This document shows, piece by piece, positions 8,097 through 16,940 of a stretch of 33,981 bases of DNA; the first letter of the stretch is position 1; each line of letters starts with the position of its first letter. This DNA is from Nanobdellota archaeon (GTDB lineage Archaea; Nanobdellota; Nanobdellia; Woesearchaeales; JACPBV01). A program made the position numbers and the translations under genes. The stretch is from NCBI GenBank assembly GCA_018813685.1, contig JAHJAV010000008.1, positions 1-33,981 of the forward strand. Direction: 5' to 3'. Below the pieces are notes generated by a model. That model saw nothing but the letters and a program-made list of their open reading frames with translations. It was not told where the DNA came from and ran no database searches.

Positions 8097-9755
8097 TCAA
8101 TCTATCTTTAATTCCTTTTTCCAAAAGCTGCAGAGCTTCTCTACTTTTTTGCTGGAAATGCCTAAATAGTTCTCTGGGCTTTTCAGGATTTCAATCTGTT
8201 TTTTTGTGAATTTGGCTAAGTATGGCTCTATGCTTTTGTCTTTGAACAAAAGTTCTCTGAATGGTTTTCCTGTCTGCTGGCTTTTTAGGGTTAGTTCTCT
8301 GGTGTATTCGTGAGCATCCGGGTGGTTGTGGGCAGCTAACAATATGTATACTGGCTCTGCTGTTATCATCTCTTTGTTCATGTCGAAATTCTTTTTTAGG
8401 TTGTTTTTGTCTACAACTAATTTAGACATTGTCCTGTTTAGCCTATTTATTGAGGTGTAGAGCCCTGCTAAGATTTCTGGGATGAACCTTGATGTTGCAG
8501 AGTTGGTTAAGTCTCTCTGGTGCTCGCATATCTGGTCCATGTATAAGGTGTTCATCCTGGGCATGAATTCTTTCCACATAGATTTTACATTTTCAAAGTT
8601 AATTGGATTTCTTTTGTGAGGCATTGTTGAAGAGCCTACTTGTTTTGCTTCAAAGAATTCACCAACTTCACCTATCTCTGATCTTTGTAAGTGCCTCATA
8701 TCATCTGCTAGATTTGCCAGGACGCCAAAACAGCTTGTTACTGAATGGATGAAGTCAGCCATGTATTCTGCTTCAACTACTTGTGTAGAGATTGGAGAGG
8801 GTTTTAGCTTTAATTCCTTTAATACATCTGCTTCAAAGCTTTCTGGGTCTTCAAAGAATAATGATGATGCATTGTAAGCACCTACTGCTCCTGCTATTTT
8901 TCCCCTTAAGTTGTTAGCTGTTCTTTGTATTGCTTTTATCCTTGTCCCTAATCTTGAAACATATTGGGCGATTGCAAAGCCAAATGTGATAGGCTCAGCG
9001 TGCTGACCGTGGGTTCTTCCTATCTGCAATGTGTTTTTTTCTCTTAGTGCTAAATGGATTAGTGTTCTTTCTAGGTTAGTTATTGCTGGGATTAGGGTGT
9101 CATTGGAGAATTCTTTGAATCTTGCAGCATCTGCTGTGCAGATTATATCGTGAGATGTAGTTGTGAAATGAACATATGGCTTTGCTTTGTCAGAAACTCT
9201 ATTTCTTATTGAGTTTGCTAAAGCTCTGATGTTGTGTTTTATCCTGTCTTCTTCTTTGTAGACTTCCTGAGCTGTTACTTGAGTAGAGGCTGCTTGGACT
9301 TCGTTTGCAACTGATTTTGAGCAGATGCCTTTTTTAGCTAGTGTTCTTGTTAATGCTGCTTCTACTCTTGCTAAGTATCTTACTGCGCCTTCTTCAGACA
9401 GGTAAGGCTTTAGCTTTTGTTTTGTCTTTTCATCTCTTCCATAATATCTGTAGTCTAATGGGGAGATGTTTTCAAATAATGGGATCGTTTCTTCTTTTTC
9501 TTCTGGTTGTTTGGTTTCCATGAGGTTTTCTATGTTCTTTAGGAGGTTGTTGTTTTTGTTTAATTTTATTATTTTTCTGTTTTTATCCTGTATTTCATTT
9601 ATTATATTATGTTTTTTGAATATCTGGATTGTTTGATGGACTTTTGCTGGACTTATCTTTAATCGTTCAGCTATTTCTCTTATGTGCAATGATTCTTTTT
9701 CCAATAGGTTTAGAATTTCAATGTTCTTTTTTGTAAAGATTTTAGTTATTTCCAT
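8097..9755 (-). CDS. purB: adenylosuccinate lyase with N-terminal winged-HTH domain
   Basis: PurB motifs (TTTSHDI, GRTHGQHAEP, GSSTMPHKRNPINFE); wHTH in the first ~75 aa. Likely start ATG at 9755 after GGTGGCTAAAT (track ORF begins at 9788). Confidence 0.92.
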   Translation of the reverse strand: MEITKIFTKKNIEILNLLEKESLHIREIAERLKISPAKVHQTIQIFKKHNIINEIQDKNRKIIKLNKNNNLLKNIENLMETKQPEEKEETIPLFENISPLDYRYYGRDEKTKQKLKPYLSEEGAVRYLARVEAALTRTLAKKGICSKSVANEVQAASTQVTAQEVYKEEDRIKHNIRALANSIRNRVSDKAKPYVHFTTTSHDIICTADAARFKEFSNDTLIPAITNLERTLIHLALREKNTLQIGRTHGQHAEPITFGFAIAQYVSRLGTRIKAIQRTANNLRGKIAGAVGAYNASSLFFEDPESFEADVLKELKLKPSPISTQVVEAEYMADFIHSVTSCFGVLANLADDMRHLQRSEIGEVGEFFEAKQVGSSTMPHKRNPINFENVKSMWKEFMPRMNTLYMDQICEHQRDLTNSATSRFIPEILAGLYTSINRLNRTMSKLVVDKNNLKKNFDMNKEMITAEPVYILLAAHNHPDAHEYTRELTLKSQQTGKPFRELLFKDKSIEPYLAKFTKKQIEILKSPENYLGISSKKVEKLCSFWKKELKID

Positions 9756-9827
9756 ATTTAGCCACCTCAGTAAGAATAAATCGTTCATTATTTATAAACT
9801 TTTCTATATTTTAGTATGTAATGTTTA

Positions 9828-10592
9828 CTATTTAAGAACACTTAGAATCTTGTTATGAATTTTTCCATTTGTTGCAATATAGTCCTTTATTTCTGGAGTC
9901 CATCTCTTTCCGTTTAAATCAGTTACCTTTCCGCCTGCTTCTTCGACCATGAGTAAAACAGCAGAGTGGTCCCATATGTTGCTTTTGAAATCAATATTGA
10001 TGCCTGCTTTGCCTTCTGCTATCAGAATGTTGTTATATACTGCAACTCCATAACTTCTTGTTCTCCATGTTGATTTTGCAAGTTTTTTTAGGATGTTTAT
10101 CTTCATGTCTGTATCTTCTCTTAGCTTAGCGTCGAATATAAGAAGGCATTTTTTTAGGTCTGTTTCATTATTTACCCTTAGTTTTTTTCCATTGCAGAAG
10201 AAACCCTTGCCTTTTTCTGCATAATAAAGTCTTTTTAATGCAGGCATATAGACTACGCCCAGGATAATCTCTTTTTGGTATTGGAGTGCTATAGAACTTC
10301 CGAACAGGGGGTTGTCCATTATGAAGTTGTGAGTGCCGTCTAATGGATCTATAATCCATCTGTAATCAGAGTGTTTATTGCTGCTCCCCATCTCTTCACA
10401 GATAATATCATGGTTAGGGAATTCTTTTAGGATTATGCTTCTTATCTTTTTGGTGCTTTCTATGTCTGCTTTTGTGACATAGCTGTTATCTGCTTTTTCT
10501 TTTTTCTTTATATCTTTACAGAAATATCTTAATTGTATCCTTGCTGCTGCTTTTGCTGCTTTTAGCGCTATTTGTCTGAAAGTCATAATCAA
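9828..10592 (-). CDS. inositol monophosphatase/FBPase-family phosphatase
   Basis: WIIDPLDGTHNF, EEMG, WDHSAVLLMVEEAGG. ATG at 10586 may be the true start. Confidence 0.9.
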   Translation of the reverse strand: MIMTFRQIALKAAKAAARIQLRYFCKDIKKKEKADNSYVTKADIESTKKIRSIILKEFPNHDIICEEMGSSNKHSDYRWIIDPLDGTHNFIMDNPLFGSSIALQYQKEIILGVVYMPALKRLYYAEKGKGFFCNGKKLRVNNETDLKKCLLIFDAKLREDTDMKINILKKLAKSTWRTRSYGVAVYNNILIAEGKAGINIDFKSNIWDHSAVLLMVEEAGGKVTDLNGKRWTPEIKDYIATNGKIHNKILSVLK

Positions 10593-10707
10593 AGAACAAA
10601 GAACTAATTATTTAAATGTTTAGTTTTTGCATTTATCTTCACCCCTTTTTGTGGCTTAAAATAAAAACATAAGATTTAAATACTACTTAGTATTACTTAG
10701 TTATACT

Positions 10708-10962
10708 ATGGAAGCAGTAAGCTTAAAGTTAGAGGATACATTTTTGAAAGACATAGAAAAGTCTATGAAAAGGAATAGATATACAACTAAAACAGAGTTT
10801 ATTAGAGAGGCAATAAGGGATAAAATAAGGGATTTGGAAAAAGAGGAAGCCTTGCTTAGAGTGAGAAAATTATATGGCGCATCAAAAAGAAAAACAACTG
10901 ATGAAGAGCTTCATAAATCAGGGGAAAAAGCTTTCGAAGAATTAGAGAAAGAGCTTAAATAA
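10708..10962 (+). CDS. ribbon-helix-helix (CopG/ParD-like) protein
   Basis: MEAVSLKLEDTFLKDIEKSMKRNRYTTKTEFIREAIRDKI. Confidence 0.75.
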   Translation: MEAVSLKLEDTFLKDIEKSMKRNRYTTKTEFIREAIRDKIRDLEKEEALLRVRKLYGASKRKTTDEELHKSGEKAFEELEKELK

Positions 10963-11362
10963 AATCTTCTGGTTTTTTAGCAGTTGTAATGTCCTTTAGC
11001 TGTTCAAAATGAGGATCTGTTGCTATTAATTGCAGATTATTGTCTCTAGCCAATACCGCATGAAGTGCATCTTTTTTAGGAATATTTCTTTGCCTAGCTA
11101 ATTTCCTCGCTTCTTCAATTTGTTCTCTATAAATATGGGCATGTTTTATGTTTTTTGGCTTAGCTATGCTTAGAATTGAATTGATGTTGTCATTAGTATA
11201 TCCAAGATTTTTGAATTCTTTAACATTCAAATCAGAATAATCTATCTTAAAATCATCTTCAATAATCTTAATAATCAATCTCAAAGCTAGCTCTCCATTC
11301 CTCCCTCTTTTTTCATGAAAATCTAACCAAATTGAAGTGTCAAAATAAAACTCATCAGCCAT
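10955..11362 (-). CDS. PIN-domain protein
   Basis: FYFDTSIWLDFHE, KKDALHAVLARDNNLQLIATDPHF. Confidence 0.75.
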   Translation of the reverse strand: MADEFYFDTSIWLDFHEKRGRNGELALRLIIKIIEDDFKIDYSDLNVKEFKNLGYTNDNINSILSIAKPKNIKHAHIYREQIEEARKLARQRNIPKKDALHAVLARDNNLQLIATDPHFEQLKDITTAKKPEDFI

Positions 11363-12333
11363 TATAAATATCCATTTCCCTCTAGATTCTTTTCAATCCT
11401 TCCAGAAACATCCCCAACATTAGCCTTAAACTCCTTTCCAGTTATCATCTCATACAACTTAATATATCTTTTACTTAACTCAACTACTAATTCCTTAGGA
11501 GCCTCTGGCAATTCTTTATCCTTATAAGGGTCGCAATGTTTCTTAAACCATAAGCGTAGAAATTCTTTATCAATATTCTCTGGTTCTTCTCCTTTGTTTA
11601 ATCTTTCATTGTAAGTTGATTTTATCCAGAATCTGCTTGAGTCTGGGGTGTGGATCTCATCTATGAGGTAGATGTTTCCTTTTTCGTCATGGCCAAATTC
11701 ATATTTTGTGTCTACTAAAATTAATCCGTTCTTTTCAGCTATTTCTGTTCCCCTTTGGAATAGTTTTAAAGCTTTGTCTGCGACAAAGTCCCATTGTTCC
11801 TGGGTCATCAGGTTTCTTTTTACAATCTCTTTTGCTGAGATTTTTTCATCGTGCTCATCTGATTTTGTAGTTGGAGTTAAGATTGGCTTTTCGAACTTCT
11901 GGTTTTTCTTAAGGCCTTCTGGCAGAGTATTTCCGCAGAAGTTTCTTTCTCCTTTTTCATAGGCTGTCCATGCAGCTGTGCTTGTGACGCCTGTGATATA
12001 ACCCCTTACTACAACCTCAACTGGGAATACTTTTAGTTTTTTGCAGACTACTACATTAGGGTCCGGCATTTCTATGACATGATTTTGAATTATATCTTTA
12101 GTGTGATCAAACCAGAATCCAGATGTCTGTGTCAAGACTTGTCCTTTGAATGGGATATTCGCTAAGTTTCTATCAAAAGCAGACTGCCTGTCTGTTGAGA
12201 TCAAGAAAAGGTTTTTCTCTCCGACATAGACATCTCTCACTTTGCCCTTATATTTATTGCCTAGTTTTGGAAGATCAGTTTCTTTAAGTGTAAATTCTAT
12301 CTGTTCTTTTATTATATCGTCAGATAACATCAA
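11362..12333 (-). CDS. purC: SAICAR synthase
   Basis: YKGKVRDVYVGEKNLFLISTDRQSAFD, VVVRGYITGV, LVDTKYEFG, PDSSRFW. Confidence 0.95.
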   Translation of the reverse strand: MMLSDDIIKEQIEFTLKETDLPKLGNKYKGKVRDVYVGEKNLFLISTDRQSAFDRNLANIPFKGQVLTQTSGFWFDHTKDIIQNHVIEMPDPNVVVCKKLKVFPVEVVVRGYITGVTSTAAWTAYEKGERNFCGNTLPEGLKKNQKFEKPILTPTTKSDEHDEKISAKEIVKRNLMTQEQWDFVADKALKLFQRGTEIAEKNGLILVDTKYEFGHDEKGNIYLIDEIHTPDSSRFWIKSTYNERLNKGEEPENIDKEFLRLWFKKHCDPYKDKELPEAPKELVVELSKRYIKLYEMITGKEFKANVGDVSGRIEKNLEGNGYL

Positions 12334-12728
12334 TATCCCTCCACTTTAATTTCTTTTATCCTTTCAAAATGATCTTTATTTTGGGTTATAATTGTATCAC
12401 AGCCATTTGCAATCATGGTTCCTGCAATCATAGAGTCAGTACTTTCTATTTCTCTTCCATTAAGAATGAGATTTGCATTTATTCTTGCTGAATTAATACA
12501 GGCTGTTTCATTAAAATCCAATATTTCTATTCTATCTAGGATAAGTTTAGCTTTTTCAGAGAATTTTTGTTGATCTTTTTGCCCTCTTAAAAAAGCACCT
12601 AATAATATCTCATATATGTTTATCCTTGTAGTGGCAATATTGTTTGAGTTGAGGTTTTCTATTTTTTTAACTGCCTCTTTCTTATTTCTTAATAAATCCA
12701 CTAAAAAAGAAGTATCTAAGCATATCAT
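12330..12728 (-). CDS. vapC: VapC-type PIN toxin
   Basis: MICLDTSFLVDLLRNKKEA, STDSMIAGTMIANGCDTIITQNKDHF; overlaps the putative antitoxin. Confidence 0.85.
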   Translation of the reverse strand: MICLDTSFLVDLLRNKKEAVKKIENLNSNNIATTRINIYEILLGAFLRGQKDQQKFSEKAKLILDRIEILDFNETACINSARINANLILNGREIESTDSMIAGTMIANGCDTIITQNKDHFERIKEIKVEGY

Positions 12729-12982
12729 AATCCATTTACCTTCTCTAACAATTTTTTAGTGCTGCTTTTTCTGTTTTTTATTATCTCTTTTTTCATGTCT
12801 TCTGCTTCTTTATCAGTTAGTAGGCTATCCCACAGTCCTGCACACTCCAGTACTGCCTCTTTACCCCCTCTTCTGTTTTTACTAAGATTTCTAATTGCAT
12901 CAGAGAAACTTTCATCTTTTTTCTTCAGCCTATTCAGCATATTATAGGCGTCTTCCATTATGGTTATAGTTTTTGTTGCCAT
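12725..12982 (-). CDS. vapB: VapB-type antitoxin
   Basis: MATKTITIMEDAYNMLNRLKKKDESFSDAIRNLSK, immediately before and overlapping vapC. Confidence 0.8.
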   Translation of the reverse strand: MATKTITIMEDAYNMLNRLKKKDESFSDAIRNLSKNRRGGKEAVLECAGLWDSLLTDKEAEDMKKEIIKNRKSSTKKLLEKVNGL

Positions 12983-13018
12983 AAGTGTATGTGTACACGT
13001 ACTTGTATTTAAAGCTTT

Positions 13019-13801
13019 CTACACTGATCTGATTTCCATGTCGCTTTGGTTTACTTTTTCTTTTTGTCTTTCTCTGTATCTGTTTAGTTTTAGAGTGTAT
13101 TTGTCGTTTGTGTTCATTATTTCTATAGCAGCTAAAGCGGCGTTTCTTCCATTGTTTAGGCCTACCCACAAGCCATGCCTGCTGTGCTTTAATACGTTTA
13201 AGGCAGCTTCTGCTTTGTCATCATCTTTCATTGATAATGGGCAGTAGATGACTAGCTGGTCTTTTTCAGGAATGTTTTCATCTAAGGATACAAATTGTAT
13301 ATTGATGCTGTCATTGTCACATGATTCTGATTCATTTGGGGCAATTTCAAATTCACTTAGTATTTCTTTTGCTTTTTTTAGAGCATCATTAGGCGATTTG
13401 CTTACTAGGTTTATTGACAGATAAGGTTTTAGCAGCTTTACTGCGTTTTTTACAGCTATATCTACTTGGCCAACTCCTACGCTTAATACAGGGATTCCAG
13501 GCGGCATTTGCATGATTGATAATAAGGCATCTAGGCCTTCATAGCTGCCATGGCATGGAACTCCTATAATCGGTTTTATTGTTTTAGAAGCTACTACTCC
13601 GGGTAAAGCTGCTGACAATCCAGCACCTGCAATTATTACTTTGCAGTCTGTTTTTATTATCTCGAAAAGCTCTTCTGGAGTCCTATGAGCAGAACTAATG
13701 CGCATCTCAACACTGACATTGCGTTTCTTCAGGCCTTTTACTATCTCCTTGTATACAGGCGCATCTGATTTAGAACCGAAAACAACCAATACATCTGGCA
13801 T
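13019..13801 (-). CDS. purE: PurE with a C-terminal degenerate second PurE-like segment
   Basis: VFGSKSDAPVYKEI, SSAHRTPEEL, GAGLSAALPGVVAS, LSIMQMPPGIPVLSVGVG; second segment HGLWVGLNNGRNAALAAIEIMN. SD GGTG before ATG. Confidence 0.9.
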   Translation of the reverse strand: MPDVLVVFGSKSDAPVYKEIVKGLKKRNVSVEMRISSAHRTPEELFEIIKTDCKVIIAGAGLSAALPGVVASKTIKPIIGVPCHGSYEGLDALLSIMQMPPGIPVLSVGVGQVDIAVKNAVKLLKPYLSINLVSKSPNDALKKAKEILSEFEIAPNESESCDNDSINIQFVSLDENIPEKDQLVIYCPLSMKDDDKAEAALNVLKHSRHGLWVGLNNGRNAALAAIEIMNTNDKYTLKLNRYRERQKEKVNQSDMEIRSV

Positions 13802-13859
13802 TATACTTCACCCCTAAGGAAATAGCAATCATTTTAGTTTATATACTTTTTGGATTTTA

Positions 13860-14046
13860 GTATAAGGTAAGCGCCTTCAAAATTCTCGATGGAGTTGTGA
13901 AGGGAGCTGCGTTTCCGTAGTCTCGGAAATTAGAGATTTCTGAGATCTCCAAAATGCATAGCATTTTCGAGAGGAGCAACCCCTCGCAACGCTCGTCGAT
14001 AACAATCACTTAATAGAATTTTGACCTTATGGCGCTTACCTTATAC
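13860..14046. mobile_element. MITE-like element, copy 1 (187 nt)
   Basis: 16-bp perfect terminal IR GTATAAGGTAAGCGCC/GGCGCTTACCTTATAC flanked by 8-bp direct repeats GGATTTTA (13852-13859, 14047-14054); core near-identical to copy 2. Confidence 0.85.
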
Positions 14047-14056
14047 GGATTTTATG

Positions 14057-15238
14057 TTAAATAACTTCACCAACTAAATAGATAGAGCCTGTGATCAGTA
14101 TTAGGTCGTCTTTACCTGCTTGTTTCGTTGCATAGGCCAATGCTTTTTTTATATCTGGGATTACTATATTTTCTTTTTCTGTCTCTTTTGCCAGGATATC
14201 TGGGTCTAGTGCTCTTGGTATCTTTGGCTTTACGAATATTATCTTGTTTATTAGGGGTGTTAAAACATCTAACATCTTTTTATGGTCTTTGTCTTTTAGG
14301 ACTCCAAAAATTAAGAAGACTTTTTTGTAGTTCTTTTTTATCTTTAACAGTTCTTTTTTAAGTGCTTTTATTGCTGAAGGATTATGGGCGCAATCTACAA
14401 GGGTGTTTTTAGATATGAATTCCAATCTTCCAGGCCATGTTGTCTTTAATAGTCCGGTTTTTATGGATTCTTGTTTTATTTTTAAGTTATAATGGTTGTT
14501 TAATACTTTGATGGTTTCTGATGCTATAGAAGCATTTGTTTTCTGGAAGTCTCCGTTTAATCTTAAGGGAAACTCAGTTAATGGATTATTGACAGTGAAT
14601 ACTTCAGAGTTTCGTTCTTTTGCTGCTTTTTTGATTACGTTTAATGCAGGGCCTTCTGCAGCTGTTATTATGGGGATGTTGGTTTTTATTATTCCAGCTT
14701 TTTCAGAGGCTATTTTTTCAATAGTATCTCCTAAATAATCCTGGTGCTCTAAACCTATGTTAGTGATGATTGAAACTAATGGGGTGATTATGTTTGTTGC
14801 ATCTAGCTTTCCTCCTAAGCCGACTTCACAAACTAAGTAATCTACTTTCTTTTCCTTGAAGTAGAGGAATGCTAATGCTGTTACAACCTCAAAGAAGGTT
14901 TGATCTGTGATGAATGGCTTGAGCTTTTCAAGATAATATACTAACTCCTGCTCTGATATCATCTTTTTGTTTATTGTGAAACGCTCTCTGAATTCTTTTA
15001 GGTGAGGGGATATATACATTCCAACTTTGTATCCTGCTTCTTTTAGTATTGATGAGAGCATTGCACAGACAGAGCCTTTTCCGTTTGTTCCTGCGACGTG
15101 TATTATTTTTAGGGATTTTTCTGGGCTGTTTAATTTTTTAAGAAGAATCTTCATATTTTCCAGGCTAAGGTTAAAGCTGCCCTTATGCTCAGAGCCTTTT
15201 AAGTTGTAGATGAAGTTTAGGGTTTGTTTGTAGTTCAT
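14057..15238 (-). CDS. folC: folylpolyglutamate/dihydrofolate synthase
   Basis: IIHVAGTNGKGSVCAMLSSIL, YISPHL, EVGLGGKLDATN, DCAHNPSAIKAL. Confidence 0.92.
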   Translation of the reverse strand: MNYKQTLNFIYNLKGSEHKGSFNLSLENMKILLKKLNSPEKSLKIIHVAGTNGKGSVCAMLSSILKEAGYKVGMYISPHLKEFRERFTINKKMISEQELVYYLEKLKPFITDQTFFEVVTALAFLYFKEKKVDYLVCEVGLGGKLDATNIITPLVSIITNIGLEHQDYLGDTIEKIASEKAGIIKTNIPIITAAEGPALNVIKKAAKERNSEVFTVNNPLTEFPLRLNGDFQKTNASIASETIKVLNNHYNLKIKQESIKTGLLKTTWPGRLEFISKNTLVDCAHNPSAIKALKKELLKIKKNYKKVFLIFGVLKDKDHKKMLDVLTPLINKIIFVKPKIPRALDPDILAKETEKENIVIPDIKKALAYATKQAGKDDLILITGSIYLVGEVI

Positions 15239-15271
15239 AATGAGCTAATAAAAAAGAAGATATTAATAAAG

Positions 15272-15313
15272 TTAGTGCTTAAATAACCTTACACCAGAGA
15301 AAACCATAGCTAT
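15272..15313 (-). pseudogene. remnant/alternative 3' end of purH
   Basis: Minus strand ATA GCT ATG GTT TTC TCT GGT GTA AGG TTA TTT AAG CAC TAA = IAMVFSGVRLFKH*, identical in protein to the PurH C-terminus with mostly different synonymous codons. Confidence 0.85.
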
Positions 15314-15382
15314 CAGCTTTTTTTCTTACGAAAAAAACCTGGGAAAAAGTAAGGAATCCTTCGGATTCAAATGCCCTGGCAA

Positions 15383-16912
15383 TCAATGTTTAAAAAGTCT
15401 GACGCCGCTAAAAACCATTGCTATCCCCAACTCATTACACTTGGCAATAACTTCTTCGTCCTTTTTAGCGCCGCCTGGCTGAATGATAGACTTAATTCCT
15501 GCTTCAGCAGCTGCTTCGACTGCATCTGGGAAAGGGAAGAAAGCGTCGCTGGACATGCTCCCTCCGTTGGCTCTTCCTGTGGATTTTCTTTTTGCTATGA
15601 TTGAAGCATCCACTCTTGACATCTGGCCAACACCCATACCGTAGCCAGTCTTGTTTTTAGCGAATACAACTGAGTTTGATTTTGTGTGCTTGTTTACTTT
15701 CCAGGCAAACCTTAAGTCTTCTAATTCCTTTTTAGTTGGCTTTCTTTTTGTTACGCATTTAAGCTCGAGCTTTTCTATATCTGGCCATCTTCTTGATTGC
15801 AATAATATTCCACCTACTACTTTTTTCATGTCATAGCCTTTGTCTGATCTTGTTAATCTACCCACTTCCAGGATCCTGCAGTTTTTTTTGTTGTCTTTAA
15901 GGAATTGGAGAGCGTCTTTGTCAAAGTCTGGAGCTATTAATAGCTCTATGAATTTTCCCTTTGTCATCTCTGCTATTTTCATTGTGCATTTTCGGTTCAT
16001 AGCTATTACACAGCCAAATGCAGACATAGGATCAACATTATAGGCATCTTCAAATGCTTTTTCGATTGTTTCTCTTTCAGCTACACCGCACGGATTAGCG
16101 TGCTTTATGATTGCAACAGCAGGATTTTTGAATTCTTTTACTAATTCCAAAGCACCATCACCGTCAAATATGTTGTTATAGCTTAGTTCCTTGCCCCATA
16201 ACTGCTTTGCATTTACGATAGATGTTTCATTTAGCATAAGCTCTTTGTAGAAAGCTCCTCTCTGGTGAGGGTTTTCTCCGTATCTTAAGTTCTGGAGCTT
16301 TTCAAAAGGAATGATCATATCTTTTGGGAATTCGTCTGTTTCAAGGTATTTCGCAATCATGCTGTCATATGCAGCTGTTTTTTCAAAGACTTTTTTAGCC
16401 AGATTCTTTCTTTCTTCTATTGAGATACTTTCTTGTTTTTTGAGCTTGTCTAAAATTTTAGAGCAGTCTTTTGGGTCTGTAAGCACAATAACATCGTGGA
16501 AGTTTTTAGCTGCGCTTCTTATCATTGAAGGGCCGCCTATGTCTATCATCTCGATAGTTTCTTCAAAGCTAAGGTTCTTTTTTACGGTTTCTGCAAATGG
16601 ATATAGGTTGACAACAACCATATCAATCATCTCTATCTTGTTGTCTTTTGCCTGCTTCATATGTTCTTTGTTGTTTCTTAAAGCTAATAATCCGCCATGT
16701 ACTTTTGGATGCAGTGTTTTTACCCTGCCATCCATCATCTCAGGAAAGCCAGTGTAGTCAGAAACATCTTTTACTTTAATGCCAGCATCTTTCAATGCTT
16801 TTGCTGTTCCGCCTGTTGATAGGATTTCGATTCCTAACTTATCGAGTTCTTTAGCGAATTCTACAATTCCTGTCTTGTCAAAAACTGATATCAATGCTCT
16901 TTTTATTGTCAT
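15383..16912 (-). CDS. purH: bifunctional AICAR transformylase/IMP cyclohydrolase
   Basis: ALISVFDKTGIVEFAKEL, LHPKVHGGLLA, LRYGENPHQRGAFY, AIIKHANPCGVA, ending GIAMVFSGVRLFKH. Confidence 0.95.
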   Translation of the reverse strand: MTIKRALISVFDKTGIVEFAKELDKLGIEILSTGGTAKALKDAGIKVKDVSDYTGFPEMMDGRVKTLHPKVHGGLLALRNNKEHMKQAKDNKIEMIDMVVVNLYPFAETVKKNLSFEETIEMIDIGGPSMIRSAAKNFHDVIVLTDPKDCSKILDKLKKQESISIEERKNLAKKVFEKTAAYDSMIAKYLETDEFPKDMIIPFEKLQNLRYGENPHQRGAFYKELMLNETSIVNAKQLWGKELSYNNIFDGDGALELVKEFKNPAVAIIKHANPCGVAERETIEKAFEDAYNVDPMSAFGCVIAMNRKCTMKIAEMTKGKFIELLIAPDFDKDALQFLKDNKKNCRILEVGRLTRSDKGYDMKKVVGGILLQSRRWPDIEKLELKCVTKRKPTKKELEDLRFAWKVNKHTKSNSVVFAKNKTGYGMGVGQMSRVDASIIAKRKSTGRANGGSMSSDAFFPFPDAVEAAAEAGIKSIIQPGGAKKDEEVIAKCNELGIAMVFSGVRLFKH

Positions 16913-16940
16913 TTTTTTACCTTCCTTTTTTTGTTTTTTA

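Noticed and set aside
13860-14046. Riboswitch controlling purE/folD
   Set aside because: Both copies lie upstream of the TATA boxes of purE and folD and have transposition-type target duplications, so they are not in those 5' UTRs.
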